A stretch of 64,000 nucleotides of DNA from Botryotinia globosa. Taxonomy: Eukaryota > Ascomycota > Leotiomycetes > Helotiales > Sclerotiniaceae. The position numbers were made by a program, and so were the translations under genes. The stretch is taken from assembly GCA_014898425.1 (NCBI GenBank), contig RCSZ01000002.1, positions 1,488,001-1,552,000 of the forward strand, in the 5' to 3' direction. Below are positions 48,121-59,699 of this stretch, in pieces (position 1 is the first letter of the stretch; every line of letters begins with the position of its first letter). The notes below the pieces were generated by a model that searched no databases, was not told the DNA's origin, and saw only the letters and a list, made by a program, of their open reading frames with translations.

Positions 48121-48999
48121 TAGATGAACCTGGTTATAAGAATCTAAAAATTTCGAGGTCTAAATACTTGTAAGAGTTTAGGCCTCGGCTTATCGCACAC
48201 CACTCTATTTCGTGACAAAATCCCTGGAAAAATATCGTTTTCCTATATAAACTAATTATTTTTATAATTTTTTAATAAATAGAAGATATAATTTGAAAAT
48301 TGGTTATTTAAATAATATTTATAATTAGTTTCTGAAAAAATGAGTGAAATATTTTTAAGAATTTTTTGGATAAAGTTATAAGTATTTAAAGTTGGAAATC
48401 TTCAGATTTTTTAACATATAATGCTTTTCCTATACAAAAAAATCGATTTTTTTAAAAATTTCGGGAATTCCAATTTTAAATATCTACAATTTTATTAAAA
48501 AAATTATTAAAAATAATTCACTCATTTTTTTCTATAATTTCATTAATTATTTATTATCAGAATAAATTTTATAAATCTAATTTGAAGATTGATTAGAATA
48601 ATATATAGTTCAAAAGTTGAAGAAATGAGGCTTTTTGGTGTGTTTTCGCTTAGTGTGCGATAAGCCGGGGCTTAAACTCTTATATAAGAATTTCCTATAC
48701 ATAAAAATTCAGTTGTATTATTTAATCTTGTTTTATATATTTAGTTTTGTTTTATATTATGAGTTTTTTTTCCATTAAATTTATTATATGAATTTATGAA
48801 TTTATTATGTAATAAATCAAAATTCAAGTTATTTTTATTAATTTTATAAAAGTATTATTATAATTAAGATTATAATCTTTTATATAAAGGAATATCTGTT
48901 TAAATCAATTTCATTATATAAATTTTTGGAAGGTTGAAAAAAATGTTTGTATAAAAGGGATGCCTGGATGACATGTGTTTGTATAGCCAGGTTCATCTG
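48121..48999. mobile_element. Outer TIR element interrupted by the 508-bp element
   Basis: TAGATGAACCTGGTTATA at 48121 matches the reverse complement of 48982-48999 (CAGATGAACCTGGCTATA) at 16 of 18 positions, and both mismatches are C/T. All sequence between is AT-rich except the inner element's termini. Without the inner insertion the outer unit would be about 370 bp. A target duplication is not clear. Confidence 0.55.
48173..48680. mobile_element. 508-bp TIR element (mariner-like MITE)
   Basis: 27-bp terminal inverted repeats (48173-48199 and 48654-48680) agree at 25 positions, with both mismatches transitions; they share AGAGTTTA at the tip and CGGCTTATCGCACA internally. TA dinucleotides flank both ends (48171-48172, 48681-48682). 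The interior is AT-rich with no ORF. Confidence 0.88.
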
Positions 49000-49110
49000 A
49001 TCTGTACAGTGATTATCGATATATTAGCGGTAGATGTCGTATAGTGGTCATTTGCCCAAGACCTCATGTCGAAAAGCTTCTTCTCGAATACTATCCATCC
49101 ATCGCCGTTG

Positions 49111-49830
49111 CTAAATCTCAAGTTTATCCACCAGCCATCTATCCCATATCTCATAACCAGCTCTGTTCAAGTGAACGTGATCCTCATAATGGTTGTCAAG
49201 ATCGACTTCCGGTGCTGCTAGCCACTCCATACCAGGCAATCCAGAGACTATGTTTTGTAGATCCTCATTACTTCTATCAACATCCGATAGGTGGACATCT
49301 TTCTTATAGAATAATGCCGTAACCACGATTCGTGCTCGGGGGAATGTTCTTCTCAATGCCTCCAAGTGAAGAGCGAATTGGTAAAGTTGAGCTTCGGTCA
49401 AGCTTCGACCGGGCTTTTTCAAATCGTTAGAACCGATATTGACAATAACCATTCCCACTTTCTCTTGGGTCTTGGCTTTCCGGAGGAGGCCTAGATATAT
49501 CCGGTAAAGTACGTTGGGGATTGCATCGCCTCCTACCCCGGCATTGAAAATTCCTGGCTTTGAACCTAGGATGAGATCATGACCAGTTGTTTTGAACCGT
49601 TCGAGCATGCTGGATCCAATAAGTACGAGATTAGTAGCTTCCAAGGAGGCATTGTCAAGCTCCGGGAAATGGACATCGAGAGTGGTCTCTTCTGACCGCT
49701 TCTTCCATTTACTATTGTCCTTTATTTGATTGTCCAACTCTATATCAGACATCTGCAATAGCAATAACAGAGAATTGGTCTTGGGGGACTTCGTTGTGGT
49801 CGCAAAGGACGATGCTGTTGATGATGACAT
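49111..49830 (-). CDS. SGNH/GDSL-type hydrolase, substrate unknown
   Basis: Single-exon ORF of 239 residues. The SGNH blocks are all present in order: block I LVLIGSSMLERF with the nucleophile Ser74, block II NAGVGGD around Gly98-Gly100, block III IVNIGSND with Asn135, and block V DHVHLNRAGY with Asp217 and His220. There is no signal peptide and no membrane segment; a cytosolic esterase, lipase or acetylhydrolase is likely. The short length and the GSSM variant resemble platelet-activating-factor acetylhydrolase-like members. Met27 (QMSDIEL) is an alternative start, since the family core begins near residue 65. It is trapped between transposon clusters yet has an intact frame and normal codon use. 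Confidence 0.9.
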   Translation of the reverse strand: MSSSTASSFATTTKSPKTNSLLLLLQMSDIELDNQIKDNSKWKKRSEETTLDVHFPELDNASLEATNLVLIGSSMLERFKTTGHDLILGSKPGIFNAGVGGDAIPNVLYRIYLGLLRKAKTQEKVGMVIVNIGSNDLKKPGRSLTEAQLYQFALHLEALRRTFPRARIVVTALFYKKDVHLSDVDRSNEDLQNIVSGLPGMEWLAAPEVDLDNHYEDHVHLNRAGYEIWDRWLVDKLEI

Positions 49831-50096
49831 GGTTTAAAGCTTCAAGGGTGAGAGGTTCTTTCCCAATGTAACAACTAATTTTGTTGGTAGATAAGTTCGA
49901 TGTGTCAATTCAATGTATTGGCAGAAGTCTAATATTTCTAGAAAATTAATTAGATTTATATTATACACAAAACTGGTATTTGCATGCTGCGGCGCGTTGA
50001 GACGGAACCCGGAGAATGAGTCATCCGGACTCGAAGTCTTCAATACACTGAATCATGTATACTTTGTAGCTCAAATTAACCAGGACACCTGTCTTA

Positions 50097-50568
50097 CAGT
50101 GACCGTGCACAGCTGTTTGTCGAACACGAAAATCACACCAAAAATAGTCATTTTGCTTTATTTATAATAATAAAAAAGAAATAATAAAAATCATTATATT
50201 TAAAAAAAAATGAATATTTTTATTATATATTAAAGAATTTAATTATAATATTTATTATGATTTAAAAATATATAAATATTATTATTTATAAGATTAAATT
50301 AATATTAAAGAAAAAGTTCTTAATTTTCGTTTATTTTATTAGTAAATTTCAATATTTTAAATATATATTAACTTTTTATATAGATTTTATAATCAATAAA
50401 TTTTTTAAAAATAAATAATGTTATTTTTATTAAAATATAATTAAGATTAAAGAGATTAATATAAGATTTATTACATAAAAATTATAATCTTATAGAAAAA
50501 TTTATTAAAAATTTATATGAGTTTTGGTGCGATTTTAGTGTTCGACGAACAGCTGTGCCCTAGTACTA
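50097..50568. mobile_element. 472-bp TIR element (pogo/mariner-like MITE)
   Basis: The terminal inverted repeats share GCACAGCTGTT, GTCGAACAC and CACCAAAA over about 45 bp (50097-50142 and 50522-50568). Mismatches inside these blocks are transitions. TA flanks each end (50095-50096, 50569-50570). The interior is almost pure A/T. Confidence 0.82.
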
Positions 50569-50892
50569 TATGCTAAAATGAGGCAGGAAAGCAGATTTCT
50601 CGAAATGATAAGCTTGGCTCTTTACCATCTCTCATGTGACATCCAAGGACATGAGTGGCCAAACCCGCTATGTAAGACTCATACTGAAGATGTAATCATT
50701 GGTGAAAAGACTACTTGTGATCTCCATGATGAGCTATCGAGGGTGGATGGAACTATGAAGCAAATAGTGAGTGTCTGTTCAATTACCATAGTCACAGTAT
50801 GCGAGTGGTAATACGCTGTTGGGAAGAGATGGCTTGCCGTTCGTTGACAATTAGCTTAGAGCTTTAAAGGCCAGAAAAGCCAGAAAAGCCAG
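50569..50892. other. Spacer between TIR element and LTR retrotransposon
   Basis: It includes a 77-codon open frame (50578-50811, plus) without recognisable domain, and three tandem copies of GCCAGAAAA (50871-50897) into which the LTR element inserted. Confidence 0.5.
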
Positions 50893-50897
50893 AAAAG
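50893..50897. repeat. Target-site duplication AAAAG, left
   Basis: AAAAG immediately before the 5' LTR, matching 57633-57637 after the 3' LTR. Confidence 0.85.
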
Positions 50898-51039
50898 TGT
50901 AAGTAAGATTGAAATAAAAGAGATAATATTCAGGATTAGGAGTAAGGGCTAGGATAATGATCCTTACTTACCTAATCTATATTAAGCTAATTTAATATAT
51001 ATGTATGTGATATGTGATTATGTGCTTAAAAGTATAACA
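50898..51039. repeat. 5' (left) LTR, 142 bp
   Basis: Begins TGTAAGTAAG and ends AGTATAACA. It aligns to the right LTR without a gap over 142 positions with 18 differences, all transitions. Confidence 0.93.
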
Positions 51040-54000
51040 AATGTTATTAATAAAATAATACTTTATTTCAAAGCAAAAGCAAAAAACATATTTAATATTT
51101 ATATTCTATTTTAATTATATATGTAATCACTTTTCAAAAACCCTAATTAATTCTACTAGCATTCTTTTATTTAATACCTATCTATTCCACTCCACTTTTC
51201 TTTTTGAAAAACGAATCAAATATTCAATCATTTTTTCTTTTTCTTTTCTGCGTTATACTCTTTTATACAAAATCCATTCAAAAACTAACTCTGGATTTTA
51301 TAGAATTTCTTATACAAAAGGGCGATAATAGAAATCTTGTGTAAGATTTGGTGCAAATTCGAGATATATAATACTAATAACCAAATATATTCTTATAGAC
51401 TCAGGTAACTCGATTCAATAAACTAAATATCCAATCCTTTCTAATATTTTAAATAGATTTATAAACTATTACTCGATTTTTGTGTTTCTACTTGTAATAT
51501 TAGGCATATTATACCCTCGATATAATTTTAAAGAAATATAATTTTTAACCTTAAAGAATATAGATTTATATTATTGGTTGAAATAACACTTTATGAATAT
51601 AACTACAAATTTGATTATATCGATCGCCTCAATCATTACAAGTTTGTATTTTATATTATTAATAAACTCTACTGGGTATATCTCTATATCTTACTTTATT
51701 ATTGATTCAAATTTAACTTTTAAAAATAATAATTCTAACAATTCCATAATTGCTTCTGTTACAATATTAAGCAGTTTCTTAATTCTTAATCTATATATAA
51801 TTATGATAATAATAATACCTATACTTTGAAAAATAGAATTTGATAAAGCTGTAGATAAATATGGTAGAATTGTTAACCATCTCGAAATATTCTTTAGAGT
51901 ATTAAAATAATATTGAAAAGCAATCTTAATAATTTGGTTAGTTTGTTTATTATTGTTATTTGTTTAAAGATGTTATGCTGTATTAAATAATAATTTAATA
52001 TTCAATGAATTTATAATTTTTTTTTATATTTTTGATATAAATTTCTTATCTCAATTGGATATTATTGTATGAGGTATTTTTTATAATATTAAAAGTAAAT
52101 GTTGAATTAGAGAATCTTTCTATTAAACTATTATTTAAATAACTTTTCCTGGAATCAAAATGATTGTTTTGGATAGTTTGTTAGTGATCGATAATGTATA
52201 GTTGAATAAATCTGATATTAATTTAAATAAAATCAAAATGAAATCAATCGATATTATATAAAAGATATATAATAGTATTAAAATTGATTATAAAAATCTA
52301 TAAAATTGATATCTAGGGGTTAATAATACTTTGTATTAATAACAATAATAAAGAAAAAATCGAAGTTTTTTTGAAATATTAAAAATGTAAAAATTAAAAA
52401 AAACCCTTTTATAAATTCGATTATAACTAAGATAATCCAATTGATTATGTGTATAACTGAAAATTTCTTCTTTTAAAGTTTTAAATACAACTAATCTTTT
52501 CTAAAAATGTATTATATCAGTTTTTGTATATAAAATATTTTTCTTTAAATTGAAAGGTAATTCTGTAGTATTAATTTTTAGTTTATTGTTTTCCTCAATC
52601 TATTTAATTAATTTAATATACTACAAATCCAATATATATATTTGCTTGAGTTTCTATAGCCAGATCTCTTCAATTTGTAGTATTGTTATAGGATAAGCTA
52701 TAGTATTTATTATTTCAATATTATATATGTATTCTATCTAAATCAATTTTTGTTTTTCTATTTTTTTATTGGTAATATGAAGTTGTGATAAAGTATTTAA
52801 TATAATATTAAGGTATTTAGGTTTGTGTTATATATCGAAACAAAATTGGGAAAAATATTCAAAATTTTGTAAATAATAAAAATTTAATCGAATTAAAAAG
52901 GATATATTTATTGAAATCTAAATTGTAATCTGAATATTTATAGAATGATTTGTGTATACTATTATTGGAAATTTTAATAATTTGATTAAATATTAAATCC
53001 TAGAAATTATTTAATATAAATCCACAATTTTTAATTCTATCAATCAATAATTCGATTCAGTGGAAATAATTAATTGTAATAAGAATATAATTGATATAAT
53101 AGATTTCTGAATAAACAAATCGATTATAAAATAATAGATTATATCATCTATCCCCTCCTTTGATATATTTATATTGATATATAATCTCTTTTTAGAATTG
53201 AAATAATATAAAATTAAAGATTTCTTGAAAATAAATTGTAATTTAATAAATGAATTTTTTTTTTCAATTATAATATCCTTGAATTTTAAAATTGTAACCA
53301 ATCTTTTTCTTTTAGTTTTTATAATAATATTACCTTTATAATTATACAATGAATAATTTAACTGATATTTTTATTGTTATAATATTATTGATAATTTTGT
53401 ATAATAAACTATATATTATTGTAAATAGTTAATAAATCTAAAATAATATTTTAATTATTTTAAAAATCAAGGGAAGATTAAAGATTAAATAATTGAAAAT
53501 TTGTTGTCTATAGATATAAGATTAAGAATATTAATCTTTTGATTAAATAAAGTAATTGAAGGATAAATTAGATAATATTTCTTTGGATTTAAAATAATAT
53601 TTGTTTTTTTGAGTTATAAAAAAATCTATTAAAAATATACTAAATGATTTTTAAATGTATAATTAAAAATAACAATATTATTGATATATACTTATACAAA
53701 ATTTTTTTTTGATTTTAGAATAATATTGATATATCTTTGAATATAAACTAGAGAATTTTTGAAATCTATTATTACACAAATAAATATTTCTTAATTATAA
53801 TGAAATAATATGATAAAATATTTCTAATATTTCTTTTTGATATATTATTAATAAAAAAAGTTAGTATAATTGATTATAGAAATAAAAAGATATTTAATTA
53901 TTATTGTAATAATATCATTTTGTATAAAAATCGGATATATATTAGAAATTGTAATATAATTTAATATGTGGATATTTATAATCACTTTGCTTTTTTTTAA

Positions 54001-57000
54001 TATAATTCCTTTTTTATCAATTATCTTTTTTCTAAATATAAAAAATTGAAAAATTAAATAAAATTAGTTTTGTTGTTTATCTAAAACGATCTTATTTGTA
54101 AAGTTTGTTGTAGATTTTGTTTATTAGATTTTAATCTTTTCGATTTGCAAAATAAACTTTTGTTTTTTCTAATTTGAATTTCTTTTTTCAATTTTTACAT
54201 AAATTTATTTTCATTTTCTTGTTTTTTGTTGTATTTATAAAATTTTTTTGATTCTTTTAAATTATAGAATTTGTTTCAATTAATTTTTTTAATTGTTATT
54301 TCTAATCTTTATTTTTATAAATTGTAATTTTATTTGATAAAACAAACTCCTATTTAATAATTTCTAAATTATTAATATTTTTTTGTTTTAAAATATTATT
54401 TATATTATTAGCTATTTATAAAACAAAAACTATTATAGCTATAAGTAATCCCTTTATTAAAAAGTATTTTGTAGAAGTAAAAATAATAATTGGTATTTAA
54501 ATAAAATAATAGATATCGATATTATTAATAGTTATTATTATTTGAGTATCAAAATTAATAATGTTTTCAAATTTCAAATTTCTATAAATCATTATTTTCT
54601 TATTTATAGGATTTTCGATTATAATAGAATTGAATATATTAAATATTAAATATATAAAAAATATAAAGTTATTTTATAACAAAGGTTTATATATTATATT
54701 ATAAATTGATAGAAATAATTCATTATTTTTACTGCTACTAATAATTATAAATACTTATAACTAGAATAGAATAATAATTTTATTTTTGATATAAATTAGG
54801 ATTTTTCTTTCGATTTTATTTGATTGTATTATAATTTTAGTTTATAAACCTGTATATTAAGATAAAGTTAAAATTTTGTTATTGAGATTAATAATTTATT
54901 CTTCTGGTATACTGATATTGTTTTTTATTAAAATCCTTATATCAAGCTGATTTATAATATAGATTTTATAATAAAAATGAATAATAATATTATTTGATAT
55001 TAAAAAATAGAAATCCAAATTTATAAATTGGTTCATATTATATCTCTAAAAACCGAAACTATAAATATTTATAGTTTTCTTTATAATATGAATTTTTATG
55101 ATAGAATATATTTCAAATAAAAAGAAATAATCAATTAAACTTATACTATAATTTATATTAAAATAAATTAGATATATTTTATTTTGAGGATTACCCAATA
55201 ACACTTTGATTTTGGTATATCTTTAATTTCTAAAAGTGTAATCTGATAGGGATTTATTAATTCTAATTATAAAACAAATTATTTGAAGTTTTTATTAAAT
55301 TAAATGTAAATCTTTAATATCAATTATTATAATAATTCGCTTAAATTGATTAATAAATTATAAGATTTGAAATATTATATTTATTAATAAATTATTAATC
55401 TTAAATTGTATAGAATATTTTGTAAATCTATATTTTCTATATTAATTTTTAAGGTAGATATATAATTTGTTTTTTATTTGAAAGACCTTATTGTAATTAT
55501 AATATCAATATTTGGATTTATTGATTTTAATGGTTTAAAATAATTTTTGATTATTTGATATATATTTAAGATTAGAATTTAAAGGAATAAACTTTGATTT
55601 TTGATTTTTTTTGCAAAAATGTAAACCTTGAATATTTTTTTGATATATATTTTTGGATTTTGTATCAATTGATATTTTAATATTCAAAAATTTAGATGGG
55701 GTTGGAATAAAGTTTTATATCAAATAAATATATTATACTTTTATCTTTTCATTATTAATATCAGATTTATTATTTAATTTTTTATAATAACTTTTCAATT
55801 TTTGATAATATATTTAATTATATATATAATTGTTATGATTTTCTCTTCCTTTGTTTATTTCGATAAATCCCTTTTTTTTATTTTCTTTTATATTGTAAAC
55901 TTTTGTTTTATTCATTCTATAATTTTATCTAATATTCTGTTTCCAATAAGATTTCCTATTTAATAAAGAAATGTTTTGCTTAATCTTATTTTTTGTTTTA
56001 TCAACATTATACTTTTTATAAAAATTAAAAGAATCCTTAGAAAATGAAAAAGGGTAAATAAATCTACAATTATTCCAACGTTATAATTTATAAAAAGAAA
56101 AACGCTTATTATTATATTAATCGAATAAACAGCTCTCCAGAAAATTGAAGCGATAGATATCAAACTAATCATTTTTTTTATAATCGATTTGCTTTATAAA
56201 GATTGATAGATTTGTTTTTAATATAAATGTAGATATATAAATATAAAGTTTTATAATAAAATGATAGTGTATAATAAGTATTTAAATATATTCCGATTCC
56301 ATTATATTTATATTTCAATTAAATATTATAACATTTTGAATAAACTTTTTAAAATCCTTATATCGATATATATCTCTAATAATATACTTAAGTTTTTCTA
56401 ATTTCTTTAATATTATATTTAATGATATACAGAAATATATTTTAAGTTCAATATACTAATTTTCAATACTAGTTTTAAATTCTATTTATATTATATTAAA
56501 TATTTTATTAATATATTATAATTCAATCTTTTTATATAAATATTGGTTAAACTGGGAGATAATAAGGTAAGTAGTAAATAATCTATTGATAATATTTAAT
56601 ATCTTGGTTTTTATATAAGTAATAAAAAAGTATACATTATAAAAAACCGAAGTATTATTTATTATTTCAATAAACACACTTACTTTATTATCTAACTCAA
56701 AGTAATTCAAATCTTAAGGATGAAAATATGAGATACTTATTAATATAAAGTTTGGTTGTATAGGAATTTGTATTATTTATAACAATTATTGAAATTGTTT
56801 TATTATAAAAATTATAATTAATAATTTTATCTTATTTACCAATATATTATTATTGATATTATATAAAGATAAAATTTGATTATATATTTGTATAAACAAT
56901 GGTATGTTAGATATTATAGAAAGCTGATTTTACCTTGTAATTTGTAGATTAGGAATGATATCGATAATGCTTTAAATTATTTTAATTATTCGATTGTAAT

Positions 57001-57490
57001 TATTAAATCAGTTGATAGATATATTAAATGTTTTGAAAATATTGATAGATATTATAGGAGTATTGATTAATGAAGATTCTTGAATAATAAAAAGAATAAT
57101 TTGTTTATTTGTATTCAAATTAAGTAAGATCTAAATAATTATTTCTTGTTATTGTAATAACAATTTATTACAAGTTTTTGATTACTGAATAAAGAATAAA
57201 TTGATTAGGATTACTCTTTTAATAATTTTCTGAATAAATTGATTGGATTATATTTTTGGTTTGATAATTGAATTGCTAATTATTACTATAAGAGTATAGT
57301 TTGGTTATTTTATTTATTATAAAACTAAACTATTCTAGTCAAATACAATAAACCTGAAATTATCTATTATTTGAAAAGAGTGTAAAAAAGATTTGATTAT
57401 AGAAAATATGATATTATAAGAGAAGATTTGGTATTGTAGATTAATAATCGATTCTATCCGTAAAAAAAAAACCACAGACTTATTATTATA

Positions 57491-57632
57491 TATAAATAAA
57501 ATTGAAGTAAAAGAGATAATATTCAGGATTAAAAGTAAGGGTTAGGATAATGATCCTTGTTTACCTAATCTACGCTAAGCTAATTTAGTGTATATGCACG
57601 TGATACGTGATCATGTGCTTAAAAGTATAACA
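57491..57632. repeat. 3' (right) LTR, 142 bp
   Basis: Begins TATAAATAAA, where the other copy has TGTAAGTAAG, and ends AGTATAACA. The lost TG at its start is a G-to-A change. It is followed by the AAAAG duplication (57633-57637). Confidence 0.93.
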
Positions 57633-57637
57633 AAAAG

Positions 57638-58167
57638 GCTTTTAATGCATTTCTGTGCCGCAAAATATGCTGTATAGGCTGTTATAAAGGATGAGGGTGA
57701 AGTTTTCACTGCCATTTAGATGCCGATTCCACGACACAGTAGCCACGTAGGTATTTGTTCTTCCTCAATCATCCACGTAAGGGTTTCTGCTTATCCAAAC
57801 CATTCACAGTAAAAAACCTTGAGGAGCAGTTAAATACAATACGATCAATCATGCCCCCGCCAAGAAACCCCTCAAAGTCGCTGGCCACCAAATTATCTGT
57901 CTCGAGTGAAAGAGCTTCGCCGATACCCGTCATCATTTGGGAATAGGCTTATTACTTCCGCTGCTGCCACAATTCGCACATCTTTAAGATCGCAAGCTTG
58001 TATCTCCTGTCCGTGAATGAAACTCTGAAATTTACGTTCATTAGTATGGCTACACAGCGTGTGATATTCTCGCTTGGGCTTGCGTCTGTAAATCCTGGCT
58101 CATACACTTTGGCCTTTCACGTCATCAGTAGTACCAGCGATTGATTCAACTGCTCACATCGACACCA
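57638..58167. other. Unassigned sequence between LTR element and methyltransferase relic
   Basis: Base composition returns to normal immediately after the LTR. A 63-codon frame (57755-57946) has no recognisable domain. Part of this may be the decayed 5' end of the methyltransferase-like gene, but I cannot show it. Confidence 0.45.
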
Positions 58168-58950
58168 TTCAGTGGACCTTCTAACGATCCTCGAAACATT
58201 CTCGGAATTGGTACCTGTATTGACCAAGATTTATAAGCTTTCTATCGCGATGGTGTGCGTCTAGCTGCTTCTCACGGAACAGATGCCATCCCAGAAGATG
58301 AAGCTGTCGGTCAGGCGTTATTTCGAGATCAAGACCGTGTTCTGCCTGAACATCATGTCCAGGATATCGAACAGTCCGAACTGAAGTCCAACAATATAAA
58401 GGTTTGGATATCTAAAAGTTACTGGGAATTTGACATTAATACAATGTTTTAATCGAATTCAATATCTCGGATGATTGGAATATTCTAATTGATTTGGGAA
58501 TTCAATAATCTTCATTGCTGGACTGCAGTCCGAACTATTGGACACCCTGATTATATTATTGGGAATACATTGGATCTTATACTATCTCTACCCAAGGCTG
58601 CTGGTGCTTGATCAGCTGTAAACATGAACACGCTTCTGCATATCTTCAATCTTGTAAATACGGAGCAGGTCTGCACCAGCGTCTTGAAACTACTTCGCCC
58701 GGGGACAAGATCTCTTCTTACCGGTGCCCAGAATGGAACTACGCAGCCGGGGGAACTCGTGCTTGAGCCTCCGGTGTGCGAGCCAGGAGAATATAAGACG
58801 ATATACTGGAATAGCGTGGAGAAAGTGATTGAGCTGCTGTGGCAAAGAGTAGCTAAGAGGTTGAGTATCAACATCAAACTACTGCGGAGTATGATGAGGA
58901 TGAAGATCACGAAAGCAGTGATTCAATTAGCTAGCCATCAGGCACACTAG
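58168..58950 (+). pseudogene. Relic of a SAM-dependent methyltransferase (secondary-metabolism type)
   Basis: Two pieces fit one family of fungal small-molecule methyltransferases. Piece one, 58168 to about 58372, reads PRNILGIGTCIDQDL, a TAA at 58234-58236, then AFYRDGVRLAASHGTDA and QALFRDQDRVLPEHHVQDI. This corresponds to motif I (LDxGxGxGQDLR), the motif II region and the family's LFRD block. Piece two, from about 58618, reads LLHIFNLVNTEQV, LKLLRPGTRSLLTGAQNG, PGEL and a YKTIYWNSVEKVIELLW tail, matching the FLHLF...LLxPxPGSLLxGxQxG...PGEY...YRHxxESFxxLW pattern. An in-frame stop, a degraded motif I and about 245 bp of foreign sequence between the pieces show that it is dead. The assignment rests on motif order recalled from the family, not on an alignment. 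Confidence 0.5.
58373..58617 (+). mobile_element. Fragment of a LINE-type endonuclease domain
   Basis: Pieces in shifting frames read SDDWNILIDLGIQ, LDCSPNYWTP and PDYIIGNTLDLILSLPK. The last is the hallmark GNTLDL(I/V)L(S/T) motif of the endonuclease/exonuclease/phosphatase domain of fungal non-LTR retrotransposons. The fragment lies between the two methyltransferase pieces. It is only about 245 bp and mutated, so boundaries are approximate. Confidence 0.45.
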
Positions 58951-59388
58951 CAATAATATTCTCAATCCTGAATCTAACGTATAAATTGAAGATGGTCTAC
59001 ACAGTTCAGTTAGACCATTGAAGTAATTTGAAGCGTCTAATTGAAAGTTCACGTCTCTATGAAAATTAGGAGATTTAGTCCCAAGATTCCAAAAACCCTC
59101 ACCTCAACTGCTTTGATCTAATTAATTATTTTGCGATTGTATCATCAATTCATTAAAAGTTGTATGTATACTGAATTGAAAATTGAATTGAAGATATATA
59201 TATTCCCAAATATTTCAGGTGTAATCGGATCGGAAAAACACCTAACATGTTATTCATGACTAATCATAAAAGGTTCAGGCTGCAAATATGGCACACCATG
59301 GATTACATAAGCATACACGAAATACAACTTTACTACATTTGCTTTCAAGGACATAAACCTCCATCATTCACATTGTTCCCATCCCATA
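58951..59388. other. Spacer, nothing recognised
   Basis: AT-leaning unique sequence leading into the tandem repeats at 59389. No credible gene. Confidence 0.5.
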
Positions 59389-59652
59389 CACCATCGATCA
59401 GCTACCATAATAAAAGCGCCATCTGTCCATCGCTACTTGTCCATCGCTGTTTCAATTCTCCATTTCTCTCTGTCGCACACCATCTATCGATTACCATAAT
59501 TAAAGCGTCATCTGTCAATCGCCATCTGTGAATCGCTATTTGTCCATCGTCATTTGTCCATCGCCGTTCGTCCATCGCCATTTCAATTATCCCTTTATCT
59601 CTGCCGCACACCATCTATCGAATATCATAATAAAAGCGCCATCTGTCGATGG
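59389..59652. repeat. Tandem repeat with CACCATC(G/T)ATC units
   Basis: Three units beginning CACCATCGATC/CACCATCTATC: 59389-59477 (89 bp), 59478-59608 (131 bp) and a partial unit from 59609. All carry CCATAAT(A/T)AAAGCG(C/T)CATCTGTC, or close variants in shorter blocks. The middle unit is longer because an internal 14-mer of the type TTTGTCCATCGCCA is itself repeated about five times. ORFs on both strands here are repeat artefacts. Confidence 0.85.
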
Positions 59653-59699
59653 AGCCAACAAAAATGCTTCTATAATGCGTTGTGTACAAGAATTGTGTC

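Larger units (their letters stand above)
50898..57632. mobile_element. Complete LTR retrotransposon, heavily RIP-mutated
   Basis: The element is 6735 bp with 142-bp direct LTRs at both ends and a 5-bp AAAAG duplication outside. The interior is very AT-rich, full of stops in all frames and without recognisable gag, protease, integrase or reverse transcriptase blocks; the small ORFs inside (for example 51593-51829, 53044-53349 minus, 55960-56172 minus) are low-complexity Ile/Leu/Asn strings. Orientation and superfamily cannot be decided from what remains. Short LTRs beginning TGT and ending ACA with a 5-bp duplication fit Copia or Gypsy elements. No transcripts with coding capacity are expected. 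Confidence 0.92.

Noticed and set aside
51593..57400. Several 60-100 codon frames inside the LTR element, including a minus-strand one at 53044-53349
   Set aside because: They are Ile/Leu/Asn/Lys-biased products of AT-rich RIP sequence. I looked for protease, integrase or reverse transcriptase motifs and could not find a convincing one.
50898..57632. Inserted mitochondrial DNA as the reason for the AT-rich block
   Set aside because: The matching LTRs, AAAAG duplication and transition-only divergence explain it as a RIP-mutated retrotransposon, and no mitochondrial gene is readable.
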